DNA of 64,000 nt from positions 7,633,501-7,697,500 of the forward strand of contig CP114493.1 of the NCBI GenBank assembly GCA_027186245.1, written 5' to 3'. The notes beneath the pieces are model-generated. The model was given only the letters and a program-made list of their open reading frames with translations. It searched no databases and was not told the DNA's origin. Each line of letters opens with the position of its first letter. The stretch's first letter is position 1. Below are positions 12,323 through 23,578 of this stretch, piece after piece. The position numbers and the translations under genes are program-made. Source of the DNA: Coriaria nepalensis. Lineage: Eukaryota; Streptophyta; Magnoliopsida; Cucurbitales; Coriariaceae.

Positions 12323-15300
12323 ATGGCTGCTGTTGCAGCAGGAGGAGTTACTGCACGAGCTCCCAACCTCCAATCTGTACAACCCAAACCCACTTTTTCC
12401 CCATTCCTCGGCAACAAGCTGATCAGAATCAAACCCATCTCCGATTCAAGAACTGCTTCCACTCGGAACCTCTTAGTCTCAGCAGTGTCACCTACTGGCG
12501 ATTTGATCGACGCTGTTCATAATCTTTTCGTGGGAGTCGGAGTGGGGCTTCCTTGCACAGTTATGGAGTGCGGTGATATCATTTATAGAAGCACTCTTCC
12601 GAAATCTAATGGCTTAACGCTCACAACACCCGGTGCTGTTCTAGCTTTAGGTGCTTTATCTTATCTTTGGGCCACACCTGGAGTCGCTCCGGGTTTTTTC
12701 GACATGTTTGTTCTTGCATTTGTTGAGAGACAGTTCAGACCCACTTTCAGAAAAGTCGGTGAAGTTTAATACTTATGTAAAGTTTATGTCTTTTGAATTT
12801 GGGTCTTCAGTTTTTTTATTTATACTGTTGTTTTTGTGTTTGTTTTGGTGCTGGAAGGATGATTTTATTTTGGGGAAGAAGTTGGGTGAAGGAGCTTTTG
12901 GGGTGGTTTATAGAGTTTCGTTGGCTAATAAATCTTCTGATAAGGTATACCATTTGTTCGAGGAAATGCCTATGAGAAAATTTTAGTTCTTGGTTATTAG
13001 TTTTGGGATAAACAATTTAGCAATTTGTTTTGATTTGGATATAGATTAAATGAACTTCTTTTAATTATGGGTTCCCCGTGGAAATAGAAGGGAGGTGACT
13101 TGGTGTTGAAAAAGGCTACTGAATATGGTGCAGTGGAGATTTGGATGAACGAGCGTGTGCGAAGAGCTTGTGGAAGTAGCTGTGCTGATTTTATATACGG
13201 CTTTCTTGAGGTGTTGCTCTTTTCTAACTATTACGACTACTATGATAAGAATCACGGGTATGATTATCTTAAAAGACAAGGAAATTCAATTAGCTGACTT
13301 GAACTATTATGACAATTGAATCGGTGACTTCAATTTCAGAGTTCTTCTTCAAAGAAAGGAGGTGAATATTGGCTCATATGGCGGTTTGAAGGGGAGGCTA
13401 CTTTAGCGGATTTGATGCAAAGCAAAGAATTCCCCTACAATGTTGGTTTTTGATTTCTTCTATCAGCTATTATTATACCACTTAAGTTTCTACAAATACT
13501 TAATATGCAATAGATAGTGTATATAACCATAATTATGAGTAGTTAGTAGCACCGATGTTTTATATTTAATTATCCCCATTTCCTTGAATTTAAAGTGGAG
13601 GGATTGAACTGGTTGAAATAAGCTTGTTTGTTCTGCTTCCAGTCTCAGCTTCAACAGAAAATTATAGATTCCTTATTTCCCCAAACTTCACTCTATGAGC
13701 AAATTCACAATTTGGTGATTTTTGAACCATTCAGGTAGAGAGGATGATTCTAGGTGAGGCACTGGATATGCCCAAGGGTTTAGAGCGGGAAAATGTAATC
13801 ATTCAGACGATCATGAGACAGCTCTTATTCGCATTGGACGGTCTTCATTCGACAGGAATCGTGCATAGGGATATCAAGCCACAGAATATCATTTTCTCTG
13901 AAGGTAAAAATTATTTGCAAGCTGATGAAAAGTGAATTAAGCATGACCTGGAGCTCAATAATATCTTTGCCGCTTTTAAAACTATCTTCATTTTTCTCTT
14001 ATGAACTCGAGCAGGATCTCGTACATTCAAAATCATTGATCTTGGAGCTGCAGCTGATTTGCGAGTAGGCATTAACTATATCCCAAAGGAGTTTCTTCTA
14101 GACCCAAGGTTTATCTCTTGAATTATGTGAAGATGCATAATTTATCTACATGTTTCTATTTCAGCAATTCACATATCTTTAGGACTTCTGCTTATATATA
14201 TTGCAAGCCTTTCAATTCACCTTTTTCTCAATCTTGTTTGAATTTTATCACGTGACATAGTTAATGAAGCCTGAGATGAGATTTTCACAAACTACATTTA
14301 TGTAGGTTTTTTTGTTCTTTTTTTTTTTTTTTTTTTTTTGTGGGGTGGTTTCTTTTAAGGTATGCTGCACCCGAGCAATACATCATGAGCACCCAAACTC
14401 CATCTGCTCCCTCAGCTCCTGTGGCAACTGCACTCTCTCCAGTCCTTTGGCAGGTGCCGCTTTAAAACTACCCTAATTTGATTTAGCCCTACTCATAGCC
14501 CTTCTATTTTTAAGCTAAAATTACTTTCCCCTGCATAATTTGGTTTACTGTGTTCTTATTAAACAGCTGAATCTCCCTGATAGATTTGACATCTATAGTA
14601 CCGGTCTCATCTTCTTACAAATGGTCAGTAATTCATACTACTTACAAGTACCATTAAGATTTATTGCTTAACTACTGATAAAACAAAATATACATTCAAA
14701 AAATTGTAAAGTAAGATGGGTTTACTCAATTCCACAGGCATTCCCTTCTCTTCGATCCGACGGTGGCCTTATTCAATTCAACCGTCAATTAAAACGGTGT
14801 GACTATGATCTGGTCGCATGGAGGACCAGCGTCGAGCCACGAGCTGGCCCTGAACTACGACGTGGGTTCGAGTTACTGGACGTAGATGGTGGAATTGGAT
14901 GGGAGCTTCTAACTTCAATGGTTCGGTACAAGGCCCGTCAAAGAACAAGCGCAAAAGCGGCTTTGGCTCATCCTTACTTTGACAGGGAAGGACTATTGGC
15001 TCTTTCCTTTATGCAAAAATTGAGGATGCAGTACTTTAGAACAACCCAGCAGGATTATGGAGAAGCCGCTAAGTGGATTATTCGGTTAATGGTGAAATCT
15101 GGAACCGAGCAAGACGGTGGCTTCACTGAAGCCCAACTTCAAGATCTCAGAGTTAGTTTTCTACATTTACATCAATATCTTCTTTGACTCGTCAATTACA
15201 AATACCATTGACTTTAATTTGGTTTGGGTTCATTGTGTAGGAAATGGAGCCTGCGAAAAAGAAGAAGGCGAGCCCGCAAAGAAATGCTCTAGCTTCGGCT

Positions 15301-15408
15301 CTACGGCTGCAAAGGAAGATCTTGAGAACCATAAATGAGAGCATGGATGAGCTTAACCAAAGTAGGAAGAGCCTCTGGTGGAGCAGATGGATTCCAAGAG
15401 AGGAATGA
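12323..15408 (+). CDS. STN7: Thylakoid protein kinase STN7 (state transitions)
   Basis: Ten exons: 12323-12754, 12858-12944, 13088-13210, 13340-13441, 13735-13903, 14015-14108, 14360-14453, 14567-14623, 14738-15151, 15241-15408; 579 aa. The ATG context is gccgccATGG. A transit peptide (about 1-50) precedes [15 protein letters not shown]. Its two cysteines (C78, C83) match the lumenal redox pair C65/C70 of Arabidopsis STN7. A membrane segment (about 103-125) is followed by the kinase: G-loop LGEGAFGVV (153-161), VLKK lysine near 181, HRDIKPQN (292-299), and DLG (313-315) in place of DFG. STN7 phosphorylates LHCII when plastoquinone is reduced. Two junctions are ambiguous without changing function: exon 3 may start at 13088 or 13091 (TAGAAG), and the exon 4/5 junction can shift by 4 bases with the same protein. 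Confidence 0.97.
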
Positions 15409-15665
15409 AGGGGTCCAAACAAAAACTGTGTATAGAATTATACAAATTTTAATGATTACTACTCTTTTTGCTTTGTAAATTCTGTGTATCATCATCATTA
15501 TAGATCCTAAACAGTTTGTGAAATCTACGGTTACTTTACTATGAGTTTACACTTTAACTAAAAAACCTAGTCTCGTCTAACGCTAGCTCTAGTTTCCTCT
15601 GCATCAATCATAGGTTAAGATTCTCCATACCTCTGAACATGTTGAGTTGGGACATGTTCAACACA

Positions 15666-16010
15666 TGTTAATGAAGATAAGAAGACTATGCCAACGCGTC
15701 ATTATGCGCCACCTCAGCAACATGAGACACATCAGCTCTTGGAGCCAACACATGATGAAGAACATGATGGTCCTAGTCAGCATACGTTTTAATCCACTCC
15801 TAAAATCAAGGGAAATATTCCCTAATCTTGTCCTTTTCACAACTTATATTGTGCATGGCTTGTGCTTGTACGACATGCATGTACAAACAGCTATTTTCCA
15901 TTATTTGTTTTTTCCTCTTGCTCTGCCTATATATAAAGGCTATTGTATTTGCTATTTTCTCTTATGAATTAATAAGATTTTTCTTTTTTTTCGTATATCT
16001 AAAATTTATC
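15666..16010 (+). repeat. 5' LTR of the copia remnant
   Basis: Starts TGTTAATGAAGATAAG and matches 16774-17120. A TATATATAAAGG box lies near 15929. The border is approximate. Confidence 0.8.
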
Positions 16011-16048
16011 ATTATATCACTATTAGTTTCTGATTCCTTCCTGTTAAA

Positions 16049-16443
16049 ATGACAGATACTACTCTCACAAATCCAAATCCTGCAACTGCAGGAGATCCAA
16101 ATCCTCAAACTCAAAATAATACTACCACCCAAATTGCAGCAAATATGATTGATTTCAATTACCTTCTATCTCCACCTATCAGATACATCTGGGCTCATCC
16201 TTGTGAATCAACCCCTTCAAGGAACAAGCAATTATGGCGTCTGGAATAGAGCTATGATGATATCTTTAATGGTGAAGAACGAGGTTGGTTTTGTAGATGG
16301 AACAAGCATCAGGCCCTCAAATAATCCAATCATGGCCTCTAGTTGGGATCGGTGCATTGCTACTGTGCTTAGTTGGATCATGAATACAATATCAAAAGAG
16401 CTCTATTCTGGTATAGTGTACTCATACTCGGCAAATCTGGCAT
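16049..16443 (+). pseudogene. copia gag fragment, frameshifted
   Basis: The ATG at 16049 opens MTDTTLTNPNPATAG. Near 16165 the frame shifts by one base and continues as YLHLSDTSGLILVNQPLQG and SNYGVWNRAMMISLMVKNE, the N-terminal motif of plant copia gag (UBN2/gag_3 type: HPSD..G..LV..PL.G.NY..W.R.M). It then stops. Broken and truncated. Confidence 0.85.
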
Positions 16444-16445
16444 AG

Positions 16446-16772
16446 TCTTCTTAGCGCTCTATGGCTACCACCACTAGTGAGATTCTTTGGATAATTCAAT
16501 ATACAAAGATCTTGGCTCCCCCATTCTGCTTCTAGTGCGACTTCATTGCGACAACAACTCAATCCCGTTTATCACGAGCGCACAAAATATATCGAACTTG
16601 ACTGCCATTTGATCCGAGAATGTGTTCAGGATGTGACCATCACTCTATGCCACATTCCTACCAATTCACAGCCTGCAGATCTTCTCACGAAAGCACTTGG
16701 CTCTGCTCAACACAATCTTCTAATCTCCAAGCTTGGGATGCTCAATTTGTACTCGCCTACCAGCTTGCAGGA
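16446..16772 (+). pseudogene. copia RNase H C-terminal fragment
   Basis: NPVYHERTKYIELDCHLIRE followed by TLCHIPTNSQPADLLTKAL is the conserved end of copia-type RNase H. Upstream, ATTTSEILWIIQY belongs to the same domain but in a disturbed frame, so the fragment is not functional. Confidence 0.88.
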
Positions 16773-16773
16773 G

Positions 16774-17120
16774 CGTAATGAAGATAAGAAGACTATGTCA
16801 GCATGGCATTATGAGCCACCTCAGCAACATGAGACACATCAGCTCTTGGAGCCAGCACATGTTGAACATGATGATCCTAGTCAGCATATGTTATAATCCA
16901 CTCCTAAAATCAAGGGAAATATTCTCTGATCTTGTCCTTTTCACAACATGTATTGTGCATGGTTATGCTTGTAGGACATACACGTACAAACGGCTATTTT
17001 CCATTATTTGTGTTTTTCCTCTTGCTTTGCCTATATATAAAGGCTATTATATTTACTCTTTTTCTCTTATGAATGAATGAAGATTTTTTCTTCTTTTTCA
17101 TAGATCTAAAACTTATCATA
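16774..17120 (+). repeat. 3' LTR of the copia remnant
   Basis: Partner of 15666-16010, with the same TATATATAAAGGCTAT core near 17032. The end is approximate. Confidence 0.8.
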
Positions 17121-19880
17121 TCTTCTTCATTTTCTCTATCTGTTTTCTCTCATTTCTCAGCCTCATGGTCGGCCAGCTCTCTAAAATATAGCTTCAAATA
17201 TAAAAGTTAAGGTGAAACTGGTTATCCAGAAAAGGCATCCTTAGAATCCAAGAATTCTTCTCTGATTTATGACGTTAAATGTTAATGCATTTGTGTACAA
17301 ATATATTGAATATTTCTTGTATGTATATTCATATATGGTATATGCTTATATGGCAGATTAAATCTCATAGCAATCACAAATATCATTTTTATTTAAAAAT
17401 ATCTAATAGAATATAAGAAACCGTCCCAACCAAAACTTGAATGAGACCGTCTATTTCGGTCGAAGCTTTGTTATAAATTCAAATTTTGGTCGGAGCCCCA
17501 ACTGATAAGTTAATGGGAGACTTCGGGAGAAATTTTTTTGGCTAGGGTTCGGGGCCCGACCGTTTTTTTTTCTTAACAAATTTTTTCTTTTTTATATTCT
17601 TTTTTCAACCCTCTCTTTTTCTTAACTAATAATAATAATGAAATATATCAAAAGATAGGCTACGTATATCATACATACGCCATTCTTTTTACACAAAATT
17701 ATTTTTATACCGTGTTAAATTTCAAAAGCGTGATTAGTTAACGGATTGGTCTTTGGATATTAATTTTAGCAATCGTATACGAGCATATTTAAATATGTTA
17801 TACCCATAATGTAACAACGTATAAGATTAATGATTATGATTTGTAATTAAGTTTAATTTATTATGTGATCATAATTTATATTCATACAAAAATGCAATCT
17901 TCGTACCAAAATATAATACTAAAAATTTATAATTAATCTATATATAATAGAGTTATAATAGGACTAGAAAAAAAGTATCTATATATTACTATATAAATGC
18001 AGTACTGCTTATGGTACTATTATTTGTCACGTGACAAATAATATACAAACCCATTGGCCATCATAAGTGCTAGCCAATTGGAGCAAGGAAGCCTCTTAAT
18101 AATTCAGCATCAACTAGTTGTATGGAGCAAATATGGAGTTTATAGTATTGATGGAATGTACAATAGAATATGGGATTACAAGATATGAGATAAGATTACA
18201 TATATCCATATTATTATTATTATTATTATAAGTACTATTAGGTATGACTTGTGAGACAAATAGCATTGCTAATCACGAGAGCTTCACGTGCGGGGATGAC
18301 CCCTTTGTTCACCACAACGAGGCCCACCTGTTTAATCGGTGTACTAACAATTCTATAATAATAAAAAAATCAATTCATTGTGTCAATCCAGCATAGCTTT
18401 TGGGTCTCAAGAATCAGAATGAGAATTTCTAAGTTTGACTGCTTTGAAATTGCTTCTCGGAGAGCTATGAAACGAGAAGAGTATATTGTTTCCAAGTAAA
18501 TAATATTAATGAGGGTTTGGATGGTTTAATTGACTGGTTTAAATCAGAAATTTTTAGTTAGATTTAGTGTATTACCGTATATTAATCAATCAGCAAACGT
18601 CAATCTCAAATATCAACTAAACTAAAGATGAATAGAAACAATAAAATATATCCAAAATCTTATCAAATAATTAAGTTCTAAAAAGGAAGTTGTAGGAAAA
18701 GCCTCGAAACACCCTGAAAGCTATAAAGGGCAATTATTTTTAGAGTTCAGAAACTTTGAACTTAGTTTGCAAACGTCGTTTTCCATGCATGGACATGTAT
18801 AGACCTAGGCGGAACTGGAATCATGGAAATCAAGTTGTCATGCCACCATCACCTTATAACACTTATGCAATAATATGCAGGTTGAAAACAATAATGGCTT
18901 CCAGATAAGTTTGATTAATAGCATGCTGTCGCTTCATCAAACTTTGATAAGATGAAACAAACCCTTGTCTCATTACTATAATTTGAATGCATTATGACTT
19001 AACCAACATCTAACCATATTTAGTTGATGATCTCCTGCTCAAAAAAATGTGGAAAAATTTCCTAACCTTATCGATCGGTGGCCCGACAAATTGTTCTGGT
19101 AGCGGGAGGCCCCTGCAATCTTCACCTACAAATATATAGGACAGTAGGACATCCAGTTGGACAAAGAAAGATAGATACATGATGCATGTAACAAGCTATT
19201 AAATATTTATTGTATTAGGTCCACTGTCGTTGGAAGAACACGTTAGTTGTAATAATTTTGTAGAGACTTATCACGATCAGTACCATATGAAATGATTAGC
19301 TTCAAATCCTTGATTCAAACGCATTTAAAGATCTTTTACTGTTTAGTTTGTCTTCCTGTCCAAATGAAGCTTAAATCTACTTCTAAGTTTTCTTAAATCT
19401 ACACTTATAATTTCAACATTGTAAGTAACGTAAGTATCTTTTTTATTTCTTTAACATACATTATTGAGAAGTTCATGTTCAGAAATTGAAAAGAACAAAA
19501 AAAAAAAAGTAATAATAATAATGATAATCTCTTGCACATCCGTTGTAGGGGTAATCAGAAACTTTTGAGCCTACCACCTTCTTACATTACATAACATTAC
19601 ATTACATACATATAACAAATAGGACCCACCTGCACCACCTCCTCTAGGAAGATATTTTTATATTGCAATAGGAAAGGGAGGTATCTACAAGTGTTTGGAT
19701 GGTTGTAATATTTAATAAACATGGTAATCCCAAATGGGGGTGTGGCCCATAATTGGTAATGTTGTCTCATAGCTTCAGGAGACATAGCACAAGCTTTCAT
19801 GCTCAGTCGCTGGGACTTTACTAGACCAGTGTCCAAATGTAATACACACAAATCACCCTCTCAAACTCCCCCTACTCATC
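17121..19880. other. AT-rich spacer between copia remnant and DVL gene
   Basis: No gene seen. It includes a GC-richer patch (17410-17570) with related words such as CCGTCTATTTCGGTCG and GGGGCCCGACCG, possibly a decayed mobile element. The last few hundred bases should be the DVL-gene promoter. An isolated exon-like piece is listed separately at 19067-19125. Confidence 0.45.
19067..19125 (-). pseudogene. Isolated internal-exon-like fragment
   Basis: Minus strand: TGTAG acceptor, open codons reading GEDCRGLPLPEQFVGPPIDK, then AAG|GTTAGG donor. The composition looks like protein and both splice signals are present. No neighbouring exons could be joined and the family is not recognised, so a gene remnant is the most that can be said. 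Confidence 0.25.
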
Positions 19881-19888
19881 TATATATA
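19881..19888 (+). promoter_or_regulatory. TATA box of the DVL/RTFL gene
   Basis: TATATATA lies 83 bases before the DVL start codon and is followed by a GA-rich leader (GAGAAAGAGAGAGAGAG), a normal plant core-promoter spacing. Confidence 0.65.
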
Positions 19889-19963
19889 CCCTATCCAAAA
19901 CTGTATGCTTCAAGTACATAATTAAAGAGCAGTGAGAAAGAGAGAGAGAGATCATCAGAGAAA

Positions 19964-20104
19964 ATGAAGATGAATAATGGCGGCGTGGAAAGCTCAAAAA
20001 GATCAAAGCTGTCAACCAAAGGATTTAGAATGCTAAAAGAGCAAAGGGCTAGACTCTATATTATACGAAGATGTGTTGTCATGCTTCTTTGTTGGCATGA
20101 ATGA
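19964..20104 (+). CDS. RTFL: DVL/ROTUNDIFOLIA4-like small polypeptide (46 aa)
   Basis: A 46-codon single-exon gene, too short for most gene finders. It has a variable basic N-terminus with SSKRSK and the conserved C-terminal RTF domain: [18 protein letters not shown] (20-37) then VVMLLCWHE (38-46). This matches the DVL/RTFL family, whose members contain [20 protein letters not shown] almost invariantly. Overexpressed DVL/ROT4 peptides shorten leaves, siliques and other organs by limiting cell proliferation, and act at the plasma membrane. They are not processed secreted peptides. A TATA box and GA-rich leader precede it. In Arabidopsis RTFL15 (At1g68825) is next to STN7, which matches this position. 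Confidence 0.96.
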   Translation: MKMNNGGVESSKRSKLSTKGFRMLKEQRARLYIIRRCVVMLLCWHE

Positions 20105-21216
20105 AAGCTTAAGCTAGCTCCTCAAAATGGATACTCAACAATGGAAGTTCGTAGGATTCCTTTCAATCTTCAATTTTTCTTTTTTTTTCTTTCTTATTTC
20201 TTAGCTAGCCGCAGGGGTGGAGATCATGATCAAACAGCTCCCAAAAGTTTTTGCTTGGCTAAAAACGTACATAAGAGTTTGTATTATTTAAGAATTTCAG
20301 TTTTATAACTTTCTTAGTTCTGAGAATTTAACTTTAAAAAGTTGGTGTTTTTTTTTTCATTCTTTTGTTATTATAATTTCTTCATTGATCTGTTGCTTAC
20401 TACCAGTAAATAATATTTAAATAACAAGGACGCTGTACTTGCTGCTCGAATCTCAATTCCCGCACGTGCAAAAGCTAGCTCTGTTGACTGTAATCACATG
20501 ACTTTTAAGACCATGTATAACGTGAGTGGAATTATTACATCTCTTGATCAAATTATGTTCTAGTTATGCATTTGATACAAAACCCCAAAACGTGAAATAA
20601 AATTTGCTTTCTTGTTTTTCACTGACCGGGTCTAAGTTCGGCTCCAGTTCTCCAAATTTACGAGTGTTGAAACTTCAATCCTTGTGTTGTTGTATTCATG
20701 GGCAATAGGAAAAACATGGAGATCGAGGCAGTTTTTCATGCCAACGTGGGTTCCTAATCCTAAACCCTACCACCGAAAATTGACCCGACCCTGACCTGGC
20801 TCAAGATTTAAAATGATTGCACTAAAAAAGTGACCTTTCAAAAGAGTAATAATACTAGCTAATAACCCCACTCTTATCATCATCATTATCTTCAACCAAT
20901 TGGACCCTACTTTGTCATATTTTAGTTTATCAAAGTTTATGTAACGCTAGAACAGAAAAGGCATAACAAAGTTCACAAGTTACGCAAAAGATGCATTAAG
21001 AAGAGGTACTGTTAATAAGGGCAAACATGGCCCGTTACATACTTCAAAGAGAACAAAAAGAGCATTTGTCAATACACTTCATCTTCATCATCATATACAT
21101 ACAACAAGACTTCTCATCTCAAGCTTCCCAGCAAAAAAACAGACTAAGTCCACAAAAATTAGCCACAAAAAGGTTCCAAAATGGCCTTGGAGTTGGAACC
21201 CAGAATCACATTTTCA
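20105..21216. other. Spacer between DVL and SOG1 (convergent 3' ends)
   Basis: The two genes converge here, so it should hold both 3' UTRs. No coding or RNA feature recognised. There are poly-T runs near 20170-20190 and 20348. Confidence 0.45.
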
Positions 21217-23578
21217 TCAGTCAACCACCTTCCCACCCCAAGCTAGAAAACTTTCTTGCGATCCAAATTCCTACCCAAAAATAATAATAAATAATAACAG
21301 TTAGTAAAATATGCATTATTAATTACTAGTAAAGCAAAATAGCAAAATAATGAAAATTTCAATGCAATTTGAACGACATACAAGCTGGCTGAGCCGGAAA
21401 TCTGGGGGAGTATCGAGCTCTATATTAGTAGGATCAATATCAAGGTTTTGACACTCCTCCAAGTCTTTCTTCAAATGTTCCGATCCTAACTGCACATAAT
21501 CAGAAAGACGAGCCTTCACCTTCAATCCTTCATTATTGCTGTTTCCATCCCTAAGAGGAGACTGGCTCTGAAGAAGATCATCACATAGACCCAACCCTTC
21601 CACAAGTTGTTGAGAATCCAACAAAGTCTGAGACTCTCCTTCCCACCATTTAGCCTCTTCCTCTCCTTGATTCTCATTACTATTGTTATTATTGTCGTCA
21701 TTCACTACATCAACTTGTTTCTCTTCATCGTCCAGCTTTTTAAATTCGGGTTGAACCTCATCATCAGATGCAAACTCCATATCAGGATGCTTTTATGCAA
21801 AGTAAAAGACAAAATGGTGTTACACTACGTAAAATGATAACTGTCTAACAAAATTAAATGAAAACTATTGTCCTACCTCAGGTGATGGTTCAAGGAAAGT
21901 AACGATAGGGTGTGGGCCCAAGTCAAAATCCACAATTCTCCTTTCAATACAAGGAGGGTCAGGAGTAACGGACTTTGGAGTAACAGGATCAACTTTTGGA
22001 ACAAGTAGTAGAACATCATTGCTTTCTGTAACTAACTCTTGATCAATTTTATCACCCTGCTTGTTGTTAACTTGCTGTTGCTGCTGGTAAAATATTTTGG
22101 AAATGACACATTCACCATCACTCTCATCCTCCTCTATCCCGAGGTGATATTGGTGCATGACCCAGTTGGTTTTTTCAGGTTTTCCACCTTTAACAGAGCT
22201 CGTGTATAGAACCATAATCTTCTTACACCCTTTTTGAACCCCATCAAGAATGACCGGTTTAGTTCTTCCAGTCTTGTGCCAACGCACATCGCCCAAATCA
22301 TCACTATTAATCTTACGACGTTTTCGAGTTCCAGTACTGTAAGCCTTGATTGCTCTGTGGAAGAAGTGGGACACACTTCCATCTTGCTTAACACCTAAGG
22401 GAAGAGGAGGAAAAGATTAAGACATGGATAAGAAGGATAAAAAGGTGATAATGAATTCTAAGTTAGGCTTACTGACCTGGAAGTTTCTGAGGATGGGTGT
22501 AGCATATGCCATCTTCGTTGTTGACTGTCAGTATAAATTCTTCAATAAATGGATGAGGCTTTGTGTTGCTAGTACCGGATTTGGCGAGTAAATGCCATAT
22601 GATTTCTTGATCGGAAGGATCAAATTTTACCCCTCTAGGTAATCCTGGCCAGTCTTGAGCAACCTGAAAGCAGAGACGGAACATGTTTTAACTCTTCTGA
22701 ATAACTACAGCAGCTATATTGTTCCTTGGAAAACGGAGAATTCATAAATTCTGAAGCATCTATCAATAAATTGAGGGGTAGTAATAAAAATGACAAGTTT
22801 CAAGAAAGGTTTAGAATAGTACATCAGTGTTATCGATTATATAGTGACAATTAGGGCAAGCCTTGGTGGGATTGCTTTTCCATTCAACTCGATCAGGATC
22901 ACTTGTGCCGGATGCACTCTTGATTTTCGTTGCGATTCTGTTACTGTCAACTAACCATGACCGGCTGCAACAAAATTGAAGGGAAGAAAGAAAAAAGATA
23001 CCAAATGAGTTAATATAGTTATTTAGGGATGATGAGATAGAAAGATATAATGAGCATATGAAAGGGAACTGATACTGATATTTGTCATACTATGTTCTTA
23101 TTCGTTTTAAGACATTCTGACAGTTAAACAAAAGTTAAATAAGGACCAAAAAGCAATCAGATGGTTCTTAGCAAAATCAACACGATAAATGATGAAACAT
23201 CTACCAGATCAAAGAATATTCTTCATGTTTCAATCCCTAGAATGGATTACAGTAGAAGGGTATATCGTTAAGCTTATTAGTATTTTCTATCATAAATTTG
23301 TTCCTGATCAGCCAAAAAAAAAAAAAACGCCTTCTTCCCCCCTTAAATCATATGAACTATAATGATGTAGCTGTGCTGACATGAGAAAAACAAATATATA
23401 TATATATAACTAAACGGAGAAAAGCAAACTTCATTCATAAGAACATCCCCTTCTATGGAGGCCACCGACGTGAGCAACGAGCATTTGATTCGATCGAAAC
23501 TGACTTTTAAAGAAACTTCTTTCAAGTAACAGAAGCTAGTTTACAAACACAGAGTAAGAGAGAGTCATACCCAGCCAT
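21217..23578 (-). CDS. SOG1: NAC transcription factor SOG1 (DNA-damage response)
   Basis: Six coding exons, minus strand: 23578-23571 (8 bases), 22964-22823, 22663-22477, 22394-21877, 21789-21382, 21270-21217; 438 aa (Arabidopsis SOG1 449). The N-terminal block [17 protein letters not shown] with [10 protein letters not shown] precedes the NAC domain (about 55-215), which has [28 protein letters not shown] and [14 protein letters not shown]. The acidic C-terminal half carries SQ sites at S338, S344, S360, S419 and S425. Arabidopsis SOG1 is phosphorylated by ATM/ATR at SQ sites S350, S356, S372, S430 and S436, with nearly identical spacing. SOG1 turns on repair, cell-cycle arrest and cell-death genes, the plant counterpart of p53. 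The gene converges on the DVL gene. Confidence 0.97.

Larger units (their letters stand above)
15666..17120 (+). mobile_element. Internally deleted Ty1/copia retrotransposon
   Basis: Two direct repeats of about 345 bases (15666-16010 and 16774-17120) flank only about 760 bases of internal sequence. The repeats share long identical blocks (for example CCACCTCAGCAACATGAGAC) and each has a TATATATAAAGGCTAT promoter-like core. By eye they are about 90% identical over the first 240 bases with small indels, so the insertion is not recent. The inside has a gag start and then directly the end of copia RNase H; protease, integrase and most of reverse transcriptase are missing. It lies just 3' of STN7 in the same orientation. 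Primer-binding site and target-site duplication were not clear, so the outer borders are approximate. Confidence 0.88.
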
